In this document: in pieces, positions 25,068 to 33,959 of the stretch
How the letters are laid out: the number at the start of each line of letters is the position of its first letter
Numbering within the stretch: the first letter of the stretch is position 1
Source: Oerskovia sp042887685
GTDB lineage: Bacteria > Actinomycetota > Actinomycetes > Actinomycetales > Cellulomonadaceae
Direction: 5' to 3'
Length of the DNA stretch: 64,000 nucleotides
NCBI RefSeq assembly: GCF_042887685.1
Contig: NZ_JBHVOS010000006.1
Coordinates: forward strand, 117,693-181,692
The notes under the pieces: generated by a model
Database searches by the model: none
What the model was told of the DNA's origin: nothing
What the model saw: only the letters and a program-made list of their open reading frames with translations
Translations under genes and position numbers: made by a program

Positions 25068-25676
25068 ATGGCTGAGCTGCTGGTCGACTTCATCACCTCG
25101 CTCGACGGCTACGCGTCGGGCGAGGGCTGGCCCGGGTTCTGGGGGCTCGAAGGCCCTGAATACCTCACGTGGCTGCAGGAGCAGCCCGAGGTCACCTACC
25201 TGATGGGCGCGAACACCTACCGGCTGATGTCGGGCTTCGCGGCCGGTCAGATGCCGGAAGGGACGGACGAGTTCACGGCCGACGAGGAGGCGTCGGTCGA
25301 CGAGCTCACGGCGGCTCGGAAGGTGGTCTTCTCCAGCACGCTCGCCGAGCCGTTGACGTGGGCCAACTCCACGCTGGTGCGCGGCGACGCCGTAGAGGCG
25401 GTGCGCGCCATGAAGGACGAGGAGGACGGGATCCTCAGCACGATCGGCAGTCTCAGCGTGGCACGGGCGCTGCTGAGCGCCGGCCTCGTCGACCGGTTCC
25501 GGGTCGGGATGTTCCCCGTGATCACCGGCGCGACGGGATCGGAACGGATCTACGACGGCTACCCCGACGTGGCCCTCGAGATGATCGACCATCGCACGTT
25601 CGACACCGGCATCCAGTTCGTCGAGTACCGCCCACGCGTCCTGGACGGCCCTCCCCTCCAGCCTGCCGACGGATAG
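25068..25676 (+). CDS. RibD C-terminal/dihydrofolate-reductase-like protein
   Basis: A 202-residue single-domain protein of the DHFR-like fold. It begins MAELLVDFITSLDGYASG, matching the first beta strand and the SLDG motif of the family, and includes YLMGANTYRLM and a Gly-Ser motif near IGSLSVARALL that would hold NADPH phosphates. Actinobacteria carry many stand-alone members with unknown substrates; a true folate or riboflavin role is not implied. ATG 25068 was chosen because the family starts there; the in-frame sequence further upstream is repetitive. It is convergent with the SUF operon. Confidence 0.85.
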   Translation: MAELLVDFITSLDGYASGEGWPGFWGLEGPEYLTWLQEQPEVTYLMGANTYRLMSGFAAGQMPEGTDEFTADEEASVDELTAARKVVFSSTLAEPLTWANSTLVRGDAVEAVRAMKDEEDGILSTIGSLSVARALLSAGLVDRFRVGMFPVITGATGSERIYDGYPDVALEMIDHRTFDTGIQFVEYRPRVLDGPPLQPADG

Positions 25677-25687
25677 AGCGGATGCAG

Positions 25688-25723
25688 CGAGGTCCGCCAC
25701 CCCGTGAGGGGTGACGGACCTCG
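25688..25723. terminator. Bidirectional terminator at the end of the SUF operon
   Basis: CGAGGTCCG (25688-25696) and CGGACCTCG (25715-25723) pair, then, after a C-A mismatch, CACCCC with GGGGTG, around a GTGA loop. It separates the RibD-C gene from sufT. Confidence 0.8.
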
Positions 25724-25741
25724 GCGAAGCCGTTGCTCAGG

Positions 25742-26089
25742 TCAGACGTTGAAGCCCAGCGCGCGCAGCTGGTCCTTGCCGTCCTGCGTGATCTTCTCGG
25801 GGCCCCACGGCGGCATCCAGACCCAGTTGACGCGGAAGCCGTCGATCAGCCCGTCGAGGGACTGCGCCGTCTGGTCCTCGATGACGTCGGTCAGCGGGCA
25901 GGCCGCGGACGTGAGCGTCATGTCGATGACCGCGTGGTTGTTCTGGTCGACCTGGATGCCGTAGACGAGGCCGAGGTCGACGACGTTGATCCCGAGCTCG
26001 GGGTCGATGACGTCGCGCATGGCCTCCTCGACGTCGGCCGCGGTCGGCGGGGTCGGCGCCGCGGAGGCGGCGGGGGTCTCGGTCGTCAT
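25742..26089 (-). CDS. sufT: SufT-type metal-sulfur cluster assembly factor (MIP18/DUF59)
   Basis: The 115-residue product has a disordered Thr/Ala/Pro N-terminus and a DUF59 domain with DVIDPELGINVVDLGLVYGI and a conserved cysteine in TSAACPLTDVI. These proteins assist Fe-S cluster maturation or delivery. It is the last gene of the SUF operon and its ATG overlaps the sufU stop by 4 nt. The same order, with a SufT homologue (Rv1466) after sufU, occurs in mycobacteria. Confidence 0.92.
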   Translation of the reverse strand: MTTETPAASAAPTPPTAADVEEAMRDVIDPELGINVVDLGLVYGIQVDQNNHAVIDMTLTSAACPLTDVIEDQTAQSLDGLIDGFRVNWVWMPPWGPEKITQDGKDQLRALGFNV

Positions 26090-26631
26090 CGGTTCTCCTG
26101 AGGTGACTGAGTGGACGGGGTCTGGTCGAGCTCGGGCTGGGTGGCGTGGGCGTCTGCGAGGACCCCGGACGTCGCCAGGGTGTCACGCAGGGCGGCCCAG
26201 CCGAGCAGCGCGCACTTGATGCGGGCCGGGAACTGTGCGACCCCGGTGAAGGCCGTGGCGTCGCCGAGCTGGTCCTCGAGGTCGTCGTCGAGGCCCTTGC
26301 CGCGCGACTGCATGAGCTGGCGGAAGACGTCGCCGAGGTGCTCGGACTCCGCGACGGGCGCGCCGGTCACGAGGTCCGTGAGCACGGACAGCGAGGCCTG
26401 CGAGATGCTGCAGCCCTGACCCTCCCAGCTCACGCTCGAGATGGTCGGGGCCTTCGGGTCGGCGGTGTCGAACTCGACGCGCATCGTGACCTCGTCGCCG
26501 CACGTGGGGTTGATCTGGTGCGACTCACCGTGGAGGTGGCCCTCCGACAGCTCGACGAACCCTCGCCCGTGCGGGGACTTCGCGTGGTCGAGGATGACCT
26601 GCTGGTACATCTGCTCCAACGAGCTGCTCAT
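26086..26631 (-). CDS. sufU: SufU Fe-S assembly sulfur-transfer protein
   Basis: The 181-residue IscU-like protein receives sulfur from SufS. The three zinc-binding cysteines and the aspartate are present: Cys44 and Asp46 in NPTCGDEV, Cys74 in GQGCSISQAS and Cys140 in RIKCALLGW. The SufU-specific insert between the second and third Cys is seen. A Gln/Pro/Ser-rich C-terminal tail of about 20 residues follows the domain. ATG 26631 fits the family start (SSLEQMYQQVILDH); a ribosome site (AAGGAG) lies somewhat far upstream. Confidence 0.94.
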   Translation of the reverse strand: MSSSLEQMYQQVILDHAKSPHGRGFVELSEGHLHGESHQINPTCGDEVTMRVEFDTADPKAPTISSVSWEGQGCSISQASLSVLTDLVTGAPVAESEHLGDVFRQLMQSRGKGLDDDLEDQLGDATAFTGVAQFPARIKCALLGWAALRDTLATSGVLADAHATQPELDQTPSTQSPQENR

Positions 26632-26707
26632 GGCGGGGGTCGTGCTCCTTCGGTACATCCTGCGGGGCCGTGGGGACCGCGCGAACAAGTGAGGGACGTG
26701 CGGGTAC

Positions 26708-28006
26708 TCAGTCCACTGAGAAGAACGCCCGGACCCCCGCCAAACCTTCCCGGAACGCCGTGACGTCCTCGGACGTCGTGTACACCGACGCCGAGGCGCG
26801 TGCCGTGGCGGCGATCCCGAAGCGGCGGTGCAGGGGCTGGGCGCAGTGGTGACCGACCCGCACGGCGATGCCGGCGGCGTCGAGCACCTGGCCCACGTCG
26901 TGCGCGTGGACGCCCTCGACGACGAACGAGACCACCGCGAGGCGGTCCTCCGGGACGGCCGGGCCGATGATGCGCACGCCCGGGATGTCCGCGATCCTGA
27001 GCAGCTCGACCGTGAGGTCGTGCTCGTGGGCCGCGACGTTCTCCATGCCCAGCTCGTCGAGGTACTGCGCGGCGACACCCAGACCGATGATCTGTGCGAC
27101 GGCCTGCGTGCCGGCCTCGAAGCGCTGCGGCGGCTGCATGTACGTCGCCTCCGTCATGGTGACGACCTCGATCATGGACCCGCCGGTCGTGACCGGGGGC
27201 AGCGCCTCGAGCAGCTCACGGCGCCCGTAGAGCGCCCCGATCCCCGTGGGACCCAGCATCTTGTGCCCCGAGAACGCCGCGAAGTCGACGTCGAGGGCGT
27301 GCAGGTCCACGGGTAGGTGCGGCACGGACTGGCACGCGTCGAGGAACGTGAGCGCCCCGACCTCCTTGGCCCGCGCCACGATCGGCGCGACCGGGGTGAT
27401 CGCGCCCGTCACGTTCGAGGCGTGCGTGAACGCGACGACGCGCGTGCGCTCGGTGATGACCGAGGCCGCCTCGTCGACGCGGATGCGCCCCTCGTCGTCG
27501 ACCCCGAACCAGCGCAGCACGGCGCCCGTGCGCGCGGCGAGCTCCTGCCACGGCACGAGGTTGGCGTGGTGCTCGGCCTCGGTCAGGACGATCTCGTCGC
27601 CCGGAGCCAGGGCGAAGCGGCGGGCCGCCTCTCCCCCACGACCGATCGTCGCGTTCGACAGCGCGTACGTGACGAGGTTGATCGCGGCCGTCGCCCCGGA
27701 CGTCCACACGATCTCGTCGGCGTCGGCCCCGACGAAGCGGGCGACCGCGGACCGGGCGTCCTCGAACGCCTCGGTCGCCTCCTCCGCGAGCTGGTGCGCG
27801 CCGCGGTGCACCGCGGCGTTGCGCTCCTCGTAGAAGTCGACCTCGGTGTCGAGGACGACCTGCGGCTTCTGCGACGTGGCGCCCGAGTCGAGGTAGACGA
27901 GCGGACGGCCACCCCGCACCGTGCGGGCGAGCAGCGGGAAGTCGGCTCGCACGGCGGCGAGCTCGGTGGCGCTCAGGCCGGTCCGCACGGTGTCGGTGGT
28001 GGTCAT
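26708..28006 (-). CDS. sufS: SufS cysteine desulfurase
   Basis: PLP enzyme of 432 residues that takes sulfur from cysteine for Fe-S clusters. PLP-binding Lys249 lies in FSGHKMLGPTG, the active-site Cys388 in RVGHHCAQP, and EAEHHANLVPW supplies the His that stacks on the cofactor. Its partner SufU is the next gene. ATG 28006 is preceded by GAGGAGA. The class II signature (short loop around the Cys) fits use of SufU as acceptor. Confidence 0.97.
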   Translation of the reverse strand: MTTTDTVRTGLSATELAAVRADFPLLARTVRGGRPLVYLDSGATSQKPQVVLDTEVDFYEERNAAVHRGAHQLAEEATEAFEDARSAVARFVGADADEIVWTSGATAAINLVTYALSNATIGRGGEAARRFALAPGDEIVLTEAEHHANLVPWQELAARTGAVLRWFGVDDEGRIRVDEAASVITERTRVVAFTHASNVTGAITPVAPIVARAKEVGALTFLDACQSVPHLPVDLHALDVDFAAFSGHKMLGPTGIGALYGRRELLEALPPVTTGGSMIEVVTMTEATYMQPPQRFEAGTQAVAQIIGLGVAAQYLDELGMENVAAHEHDLTVELLRIADIPGVRIIGPAVPEDRLAVVSFVVEGVHAHDVGQVLDAAGIAVRVGHHCAQPLHRRFGIAATARASASVYTTSEDVTAFREGLAGVRAFFSVD

Positions 28007-28088
28007 CGGATGTCTCCTCAAGGTGTCAGGTGCCCGCCGGCGGTCCGGCGGGCGGGAGGCCGGCGGACCGGCCCCCCGCAGGCCCAGG

Positions 28089-28856
<768 letters not shown>

Positions 28857-28890
28857 GTGGTGTTCTCCAGTATTCGAGAAAGTTCAGGGG

Positions 28891-29232
28891 TCAGGACGGG
28901 GAGACGGTCTGGTCGATGTCGACGAGCACGCGCTCGCCGTCGATCGTGACCGGGTAGACGGGCACGGGGCGCATCGCGGGCAGCGCGGTGGGCATGCCGG
29001 TCCGCAGGTCGAACTGCGAGCCGTGCAGCCAGCACTCGATGAAGCAGCCCTCGACCTCGCCGTCGGACAGCGAGACCGCGCCGTGGGAGCAGATGTCCGA
29101 GATGGCGTGCCAGTTCCCGTCACCGTCGCGGACGACCGCGACCTCGACGGGGCCGCTCTCGCCCTCGAGCTCCACACGCAGCGCCTCCTCGGGCGCCACG
29201 TCGTCGGTCATGCAAGCAAGCTGTGCAGTCAT
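28891..29232 (-). CDS. Rieske-type [2Fe-2S] ferredoxin within the SUF operon
   Basis: A 113-residue Rieske domain with both cluster motifs: C-x-H in ICSHG and C-x2-H in ECWLHG, 16 residues apart. Such proteins act as ferredoxins; sitting between sufD and sufC it may supply electrons for cluster assembly, as inferred from context only. ATG 29232 is 10 nt after the sufD stop; a second ATG (29211) would remove seven residues. Mycobacterial suf operons lack this gene as far as I know; other actinobacteria carry it. Confidence 0.9.
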   Translation of the reverse strand: MTAQLACMTDDVAPEEALRVELEGESGPVEVAVVRDGDGNWHAISDICSHGAVSLSDGEVEGCFIECWLHGSQFDLRTGMPTALPAMRPVPVYPVTIDGERVLVDIDQTVSPS

Positions 29233-29242
29233 GCGGGTCGGG

Positions 29243-30475
29243 TCACCGGCCTTCGATGACGCTCATCGACTTGGCGAGCTCGGCCTCGATCGACTCGAGC
29301 AGTCGCTCCTCGACCGACGGGACGCCGATCTCCTGGATGAGCTCGGCGAAGAAGCCGCGGACCACGAGGCGACGGGCGTCGGCCTCGGGGATACCTCGGG
29401 CCTGCAGGTAGAAGAGCTGCTCGTCGTCGAAGCGACCGGTGGCCGAGGCGTGCCCGGCCCCCTCGATGAGGCCGGTCTCGATCTCGAGGTTCGGCACGGA
29501 GTCCGCGCGCGCGCCGTCCGAGAGGACGAGGTTGCGGTTGAGCTCGTAGGTGTCGGTGCCCTCGGCCTCGGTGCGGATCAGCACGTCGCCGACCCAGACC
29601 GTGTGCGCGCCCTCGCCCTGCAGCGCGCCCTTGTACGTGACGCGGGACTTGCAGCTCGGGACGGCGTGGTCGACGAAGAGGCGGTGCTCCTGGTGCTGGT
29701 CGGCGTCCGCGAAGTACAGGCCGACCATCTCGACCTCGCCACCGGTGCCGGTGAACTCGGCGTCGGGGGTCACGCGGACGACGTCGCCGCCGAACGTCAC
29801 GACGACGTGCTTGAGCTTGGCGTCGCGGCCGATGCGGGCGCGGTGCGAGCTCGCGTGCACGGCGCCCTCGCTCCAGTCCTGCACCGAGACGACCGTGAGG
29901 TGCGCGCCGTCCTCGACGACGATCTCGACGGTCTCGGTGAGGGTCGCGGAGCCCACGTGGTCGATGACCACGACGGACTCGCTGTGGCGCTCGGCGTGGA
30001 CGAGCAGGTGCGTCGCGGTGGGCTCGTCGGACAGCCCCTCGATGCGCACGGACGTGATGTCGCTGGCCACCGCCTCGGCGGGGATCGTGACGACGGTCGC
30101 CTCGGCGAACGCGTTCCACGCGGTCACGGCGGTGCGGTCGCCCGGGACGCCCGCGCGGCCGAGGCGCTCGTCGTCACGGCCGACGATCGCGACGTCGACC
30201 TCGGGCGCCTCGACCACGGTCGTGCGCACGCCGGCGCTGCCGAGCGTCGTCGAGAACAGCGGGGCGAGGCGCTTGACCGGGGAGAAACGCCACTCCTCCT
30301 CGCGGCCCGTGGGCGCGGTGATGACGTCCGGGTCGAACGAGGTGATGCGCTCGGCGCGCGAGCCCTGCGGCGTGCCGCCGACCCCGTGCGAGTGAGCGCC
30401 GTCCTGGACGGCCTGGGAGTGGTCCGTGCTCAGGCCGACCGGCTCGGTCTGTGTGGTGCTCGCAGTAGTAGTCAT
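29243..30475 (-). CDS. sufD: SufD scaffold subunit
   Basis: The 410-residue beta-helical protein forms the SufBC2D scaffold that builds Fe-S clusters. The body reads as repeated short beta strands and its C-terminal region (GRFDDEQLFYLQARGIPEADARRLVVRGFF) matches the SufB/SufD family end motif. It is homologous to, and follows, sufB. The ATG at 30475 directly follows the sufB TAA, so translation is coupled. Confidence 0.95.
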   Translation of the reverse strand: MTTTASTTQTEPVGLSTDHSQAVQDGAHSHGVGGTPQGSRAERITSFDPDVITAPTGREEEWRFSPVKRLAPLFSTTLGSAGVRTTVVEAPEVDVAIVGRDDERLGRAGVPGDRTAVTAWNAFAEATVVTIPAEAVASDITSVRIEGLSDEPTATHLLVHAERHSESVVVIDHVGSATLTETVEIVVEDGAHLTVVSVQDWSEGAVHASSHRARIGRDAKLKHVVVTFGGDVVRVTPDAEFTGTGGEVEMVGLYFADADQHQEHRLFVDHAVPSCKSRVTYKGALQGEGAHTVWVGDVLIRTEAEGTDTYELNRNLVLSDGARADSVPNLEIETGLIEGAGHASATGRFDDEQLFYLQARGIPEADARRLVVRGFFAELIQEIGVPSVEERLLESIEAELAKSMSVIEGR

Positions 30476-31930
30476 TTAGCCGACGGACCCTTCCATCTGC
30501 AGTTCGATGAGGCGGTTGAGCTCGAGCGCGTACTCCATGGGCAGCTCACGGGCGATGGGCTCGACGAACCCGCGCACGATCATGGCCATGGCCTCGGTCT
30601 CCGCCATGCCTCGGGACATGAGGTAGAACAGCTGGTCCTCGCTCACGCGCGACACGGTCGCCTCGTGACCCATCGAGACGTCGTCCTCGCGGACGTCGAC
30701 GTACGGGTAGGTGTCGGACCGGGAGATCTGGTCGACGAGCAGCGCGTCGCACAGAACGGTGGAGGCGGAGTGCTCCGCTCCCTCGAGGACCTGGACGAGG
30801 CCGCGGTAGGACGTGCGCCCACCGCCGCGCGCCACGGACTTCGAGACGATCGAGGAGGACGTGTGGGGGGCGGCGTGCACCATCTTGGCGCCCGCGTCCT
30901 GGTGCTGGCCCTCGCCCGCGAACGCGATCGACAGCGTCTCGCCCTTGGCGTGCTCGCCGAGCAGGTAGATCGCGGGGTACTTCATGGTGACCTTGGAGCC
31001 GATGTTGCCGTCGACCCACTCCATGGTCGCGCCCTCGGCGGCCGTCGCACGCTTGGTGACGAGGTTGTACACGTTGTTCGACCAGTTCTGGATGGTCGTG
31101 TAGCGCACGCGGGCGTTCTTCTTGACGATGATCTCGACGACCGCGGAGTGCAGCGAGTCGCTCGAGTAGATCGGGGCGGTGCAGCCCTCGACGTAGTGCA
31201 CGTACGAGCCCTCGTCCGCGATGATCAGCGTGCGCTCGAACTGGCCCATGTTCTCCGTGTTGATGCGGAAGTAGGCCTGGAGCGGGATCTCGACGTGGAC
31301 GCCCGGGGGGACGTAGACGAACGAGCCGCCGGACCACACCGAGGAGTTGAGCGCGGCGAACTTGTTGTCGCCCGAGGGGATGACGGTGCCGAAGTACTCC
31401 TGGAAGAGCTCGGGGTGCTCGCGCAGCGCGGTGTCGGTGTCGAGGAAGATGACGCCCTGCTTCTCGAGCTCCTCGTTGATCTGGTGGTAGACCACCTCGG
31501 ACTCGTACTGGGCCGCGACGCCCGCGACGAGGCGCTGCTTCTCCGCCTCGGGGATGCCGAGCTTGTCGTACGTCTCCTTGATGTCCTCGGGCAGGTCGTC
31601 CCAGGACGTGGCCTGCTTCTCGGTGGACCGCACGAAGTACTTGATGTTGTCGAAGTCGATGCCCGACAGGTCGCTGCCCCAGTTGGGCATGGGCTTCTTG
31701 TCGAACAGGCGCAGGGCCTTGAGGCGGTAGTTCAGCATCCACTCGGGCTCGCTCTTGAGCGCGGAGATGTTGCGCACGACCGCCTCGGAGAGGCCGCGCT
31801 GCGCCGTCGCACCGGCGTCGTCCTTGTCGTGCCAGCCGTAGCCGTAGGAGCCGATCGAGGCGATGATCTCCTCGTCGGACTGGCCGGTGCTCTGGGACAC
31901 GCCAGCGGTGTCCTGGGTGGGAGCGCTCAT
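30476..31930 (-). CDS. sufB: SufB scaffold subunit
   Basis: The 484-residue core of the Fe-S scaffold. Conserved family segments include PPGVHVEIPLQAYFRIN, YVHYVEGCTAPIYSSDSLHSAVVEI and the C-terminal SEDQLFYLMSRGMAETEAMAMIVRGFVEP. The candidate cluster-site cysteine lies in VEGCTAP. No intein is present, unlike the mycobacterial SufB precursor. ATG 31930 has the ribosome site GGAAGGA and starts 1 nt after the sufR stop (TGACATG). Confidence 0.97.
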   Translation of the reverse strand: MSAPTQDTAGVSQSTGQSDEEIIASIGSYGYGWHDKDDAGATAQRGLSEAVVRNISALKSEPEWMLNYRLKALRLFDKKPMPNWGSDLSGIDFDNIKYFVRSTEKQATSWDDLPEDIKETYDKLGIPEAEKQRLVAGVAAQYESEVVYHQINEELEKQGVIFLDTDTALREHPELFQEYFGTVIPSGDNKFAALNSSVWSGGSFVYVPPGVHVEIPLQAYFRINTENMGQFERTLIIADEGSYVHYVEGCTAPIYSSDSLHSAVVEIIVKKNARVRYTTIQNWSNNVYNLVTKRATAAEGATMEWVDGNIGSKVTMKYPAIYLLGEHAKGETLSIAFAGEGQHQDAGAKMVHAAPHTSSSIVSKSVARGGGRTSYRGLVQVLEGAEHSASTVLCDALLVDQISRSDTYPYVDVREDDVSMGHEATVSRVSEDQLFYLMSRGMAETEAMAMIVRGFVEPIARELPMEYALELNRLIELQMEGSVG

Positions 31931-31931
31931 G

Positions 31932-32828
31932 TCATTCCTTCCACGTTCCGTCGACGACGGAGGGGGGCGGTGGGGCGGTGGTCGATGAACCTGTCGGTTC
32001 GGGGTGTCGTGCTGGGGGGTGCGCCGGGGCGCGCGGTCCGCGCGCGGTGGCACGGCGTTCGGTGGTCTGGTGCCCGACGGCGTCGCGCGCCTCGGGTGCG
32101 CGGGTCGCCGCGGGGAGCACGGGGACGTTGGTGGTGCAGGCGTGCCCGCCGCCCGCGAGGGTCGCGAGCCGCTGGACGTGCGAGCCGAGGAGCTGGGAGA
32201 AGACCTGGGCCTCGGCGTCGCAGAGCTGGGGGAACTCCTCGGCGACGTGCTGGACCGGGCAGTGCCCTTGGCAGAGCTGGACGGTCGCGGTGCCCGCGAC
32301 GGGTCGCACGCTCGCCGCGAACCCGTCCTCCGCGAGGACGGTGGCGAGCTGCTCGGCCCGGCCCGCGACGTCGTCGGCCGTGATGCGGCTCGCGTAGCGG
32401 TCGGTGAGCTCCTCGAGGCGGCGGTGCGCGAACTCCTCGACCGCGTCCTCCCCGGCGACGTCGCGCAGGTAGCGCAGCGCCTGGGTCGCGAGGTCGGGGT
32501 AGGCGCCCGAGAGCTCGGACTGGCCGCGGTTCGTCGCGACGTAGTGGCGGGCCGGGCGACCGCGCAGCCCGGTGCCCGCGCCCGACTCGTGGACGGCGAT
32601 GAGCCCGTCGGTCTCGAGCTGGGCTAGGTGACGGCGGACGCCTGCGGGCGTGAGGCCGAGGTCGGTCGCGAGCGAGGCGGCGCTCACTGGACCGTCGGAG
32701 ACGATGAGCGCGAGCACGCGCTCGCGCGTGGTGCCGTCACCGTCGGCGTGGAGCGAGTCGTTCCCGACCTGGACGGCGAGGGGTCCTGCGGGCGGCACGG
32801 CGCGGGAGGTACGTGCGTTGTCGCTCAT
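31932..32828 (-). CDS. sufR: SufR-type Fe-S regulator of the SUF operon
   Basis: The 298-residue winged-helix regulator has an ArsR/DeoR-like HTH near residues 35-95 (SAASLATDLGLTPAGVRRHLAQLETDGLI). The ligand-sensing part contains C-x3-C-x12-C (QLCQGHCPVQ... QLCDAE), the cysteine cluster that holds Fe-S in SufR, plus a fourth cysteine (GGHACTT). A tail of about 55 Pro/Ala/Arg/Thr-rich residues after position 240 is probably disordered. It heads the operon and ends 1 nt before sufB, so the regulator is co-transcribed with its targets. ATG 32828 follows GGAGGTGAGG. Confidence 0.9.
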   Translation of the reverse strand: MSDNARTSRAVPPAGPLAVQVGNDSLHADGDGTTRERVLALIVSDGPVSAASLATDLGLTPAGVRRHLAQLETDGLIAVHESGAGTGLRGRPARHYVATNRGQSELSGAYPDLATQALRYLRDVAGEDAVEEFAHRRLEELTDRYASRITADDVAGRAEQLATVLAEDGFAASVRPVAGTATVQLCQGHCPVQHVAEEFPQLCDAEAQVFSQLLGSHVQRLATLAGGGHACTTNVPVLPAATRAPEARDAVGHQTTERRATARGPRAPAHPPARHPEPTGSSTTAPPPPSVVDGTWKE

Positions 32829-32907
32829 GCCTCACCTCCACGTCGTCCGGCCTGCTGGGATCCTTCCGCCTGGCCCGCGGGCGCGCACGATCCCGGGAGG
32901 CGTCTTC

Positions 32908-32941
32908 GATATAGGTAACAGTCTCATGCGCTAAATGTTCC
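32908..32941 (-). promoter_or_regulatory. Probable SUF operon promoter with dyad symmetry
   Basis: On the minus strand TTTAGC (32935-32930), 16 bp, TATATC (32913-32908) could be the promoter. The outer sequences GGTAACA (32914-32920) and TGTTCC (32936-32941) form an imperfect inverted repeat spanning the spacer, a possible SufR site. Both are tentative. Confidence 0.35.
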
Positions 32942-32945
32942 GGCG

Positions 32946-32964
32946 CAAGCAAGGCCTACCTCAC
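32946..32964 (+). promoter_or_regulatory. Weak DtxR/IdeR-like box
   Basis: AAGCAAGGCCTACCT (32947-32961) agrees with the DtxR core AGGTTAGGCTAACCT at 10 of 15 positions. It lies upstream of sufR and next to the -10 of the divergent ABC gene at 33000. An iron-dependent repressor site would make sense here, but the match is incomplete. Confidence 0.3.
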
Positions 32965-32986
32965 AGCCGCCCCCAGCCCGCTCCCC

Positions 32987-32992
32987 TACAAT
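32987..32992 (+). promoter_or_regulatory. -10 of the ABC gene at 33000, leaderless type
   Basis: TACAAT, close to the consensus, lies 7 nt before the GTG start. Confidence 0.55.
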
Positions 32993-32999
32993 CGCCACC

Positions 33000-33959
33000 G
33001 TGCCCGACTCCCCCGCCGTCGTCCTCCAGGACGTGGTCAAGCGTTATGACGGCCGGGCGGTCGTCGACCACCTGAGCCTGACCGCCTCCCGAGGCGCCGT
33101 GACCGCCGTCCTCGGCCCCAACGGGGCCGGCAAGACCACCACGATCGAGTGCTGCGAAGGCCTGCGCGCCCCCGACGAGGGCAGCGTGCGGGTCCTCGGG
33201 CTCGATCCGCTGCTGAACGCGCGCGACCTGCGCCCGCGCGTCGGCGTCATGCTCCAGGACGGCGGGCTGCCCACGGGCGTGCGCGCGCTCGAGATGCTCC
33301 ACCACGTCGCGTCGATGTACGCGAACCCTCGGGACGTGGCGGAGATCACGGAACGCCTGGGGCTCGCGAGCTTCGCCCGGACCACGGTCCGGCGGCTGTC
33401 GGGTGGTCAGCGCCAGCGCCTCGCGCTCGCCGCGGCGATCGTGGGCCGCCCCGAGGTCGTGTTCCTCGACGAGCCGAGCGCGGGCATGGACCCCCAGAGC
33501 CGGCACGCGGTGTGGGAGCTCGTGCGCGAGCTGCGCGCGGACGGCGTCGGGATCGTCCTGACGACCCACCTCATGGACGAGGCCGAGGACCTCGCGGACC
33601 ACGTGTACATCGTGGACCACGGGCAGGTCATCGCCTCGGGCGCGACCTCGGAGCTCCTGCACGCGGGCCCCTCCGCGGACGGGAACCGCACGCTGCGGCT
33701 CGAGGCGCACGAGGGCCTGGACGTGGAGGCCTTGCGCAAGCGGGTCGAGTCCGGCCCGACGACGTCACCCACCTCCCCGTGGACCGTCACCGAGACGCAG
33801 CCCGGCTCGTACAGCGTGACCGGGCCGGTCGACCCGTCGACCGTCGCCGTCGTGACGGCGTGGCTCGCGGACGAGGGCGCGCTCGCCTCACGCCTCACGA
33901 TCGGCCGCCGCACCCTCGAGGACGTGTTCCTCGACCTGACAGGACGAGAGCTCCGATGA
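33000..33959 (+). CDS. ABC transporter ATP-binding protein next to sufR and ctaA
   Basis: The 319-residue ATPase has Walker A GPNGAGKTTT, signature LSGGQRQRLAL, Walker B VVFLDEPSAGMDP and a switch His (LTTHLMDEAEDL), typical of the DrrA/CcmA-like exporter subfamily, with a C-terminal extension of about 80 residues. It is coupled to the permease by a 4-nt overlap. In mycobacteria the equivalent pair Rv1458c-Rv1457c lies between sufR and ctaA, as here. Substrate unknown; a link to heme or respiratory assembly is only suggested by the conserved neighbourhood. GTG 33000 is leaderless. Confidence 0.9.
   Translation: MPDSPAVVLQDVVKRYDGRAVVDHLSLTASRGAVTAVLGPNGAGKTTTIECCEGLRAPDEGSVRVLGLDPLLNARDLRPRVGVMLQDGGLPTGVRALEMLHHVASMYANPRDVAEITERLGLASFARTTVRRLSGGQRQRLALAAAIVGRPEVVFLDEPSAGMDPQSRHAVWELVRELRADGVGIVLTTHLMDEAEDLADHVYIVDHGQVIASGATSELLHAGPSADGNRTLRLEAHEGLDVEALRKRVESGPTTSPTSPWTVTETQPGSYSVTGPVDPSTVAVVTAWLADEGALASRLTIGRRTLEDVFLDLTGRELR

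Noticed and set aside
30476..31930. Possible intein in SufB, as in mycobacteria
   Set aside because: The 484-residue frame is continuous and of normal length.
28988..32383. A 1,131-codon open frame on the plus strand opposite the SUF operon
   Set aside because: It is the shadow of GC-rich codon bias on the other strand; the SUF genes on the minus strand have clear domains and ribosome sites.
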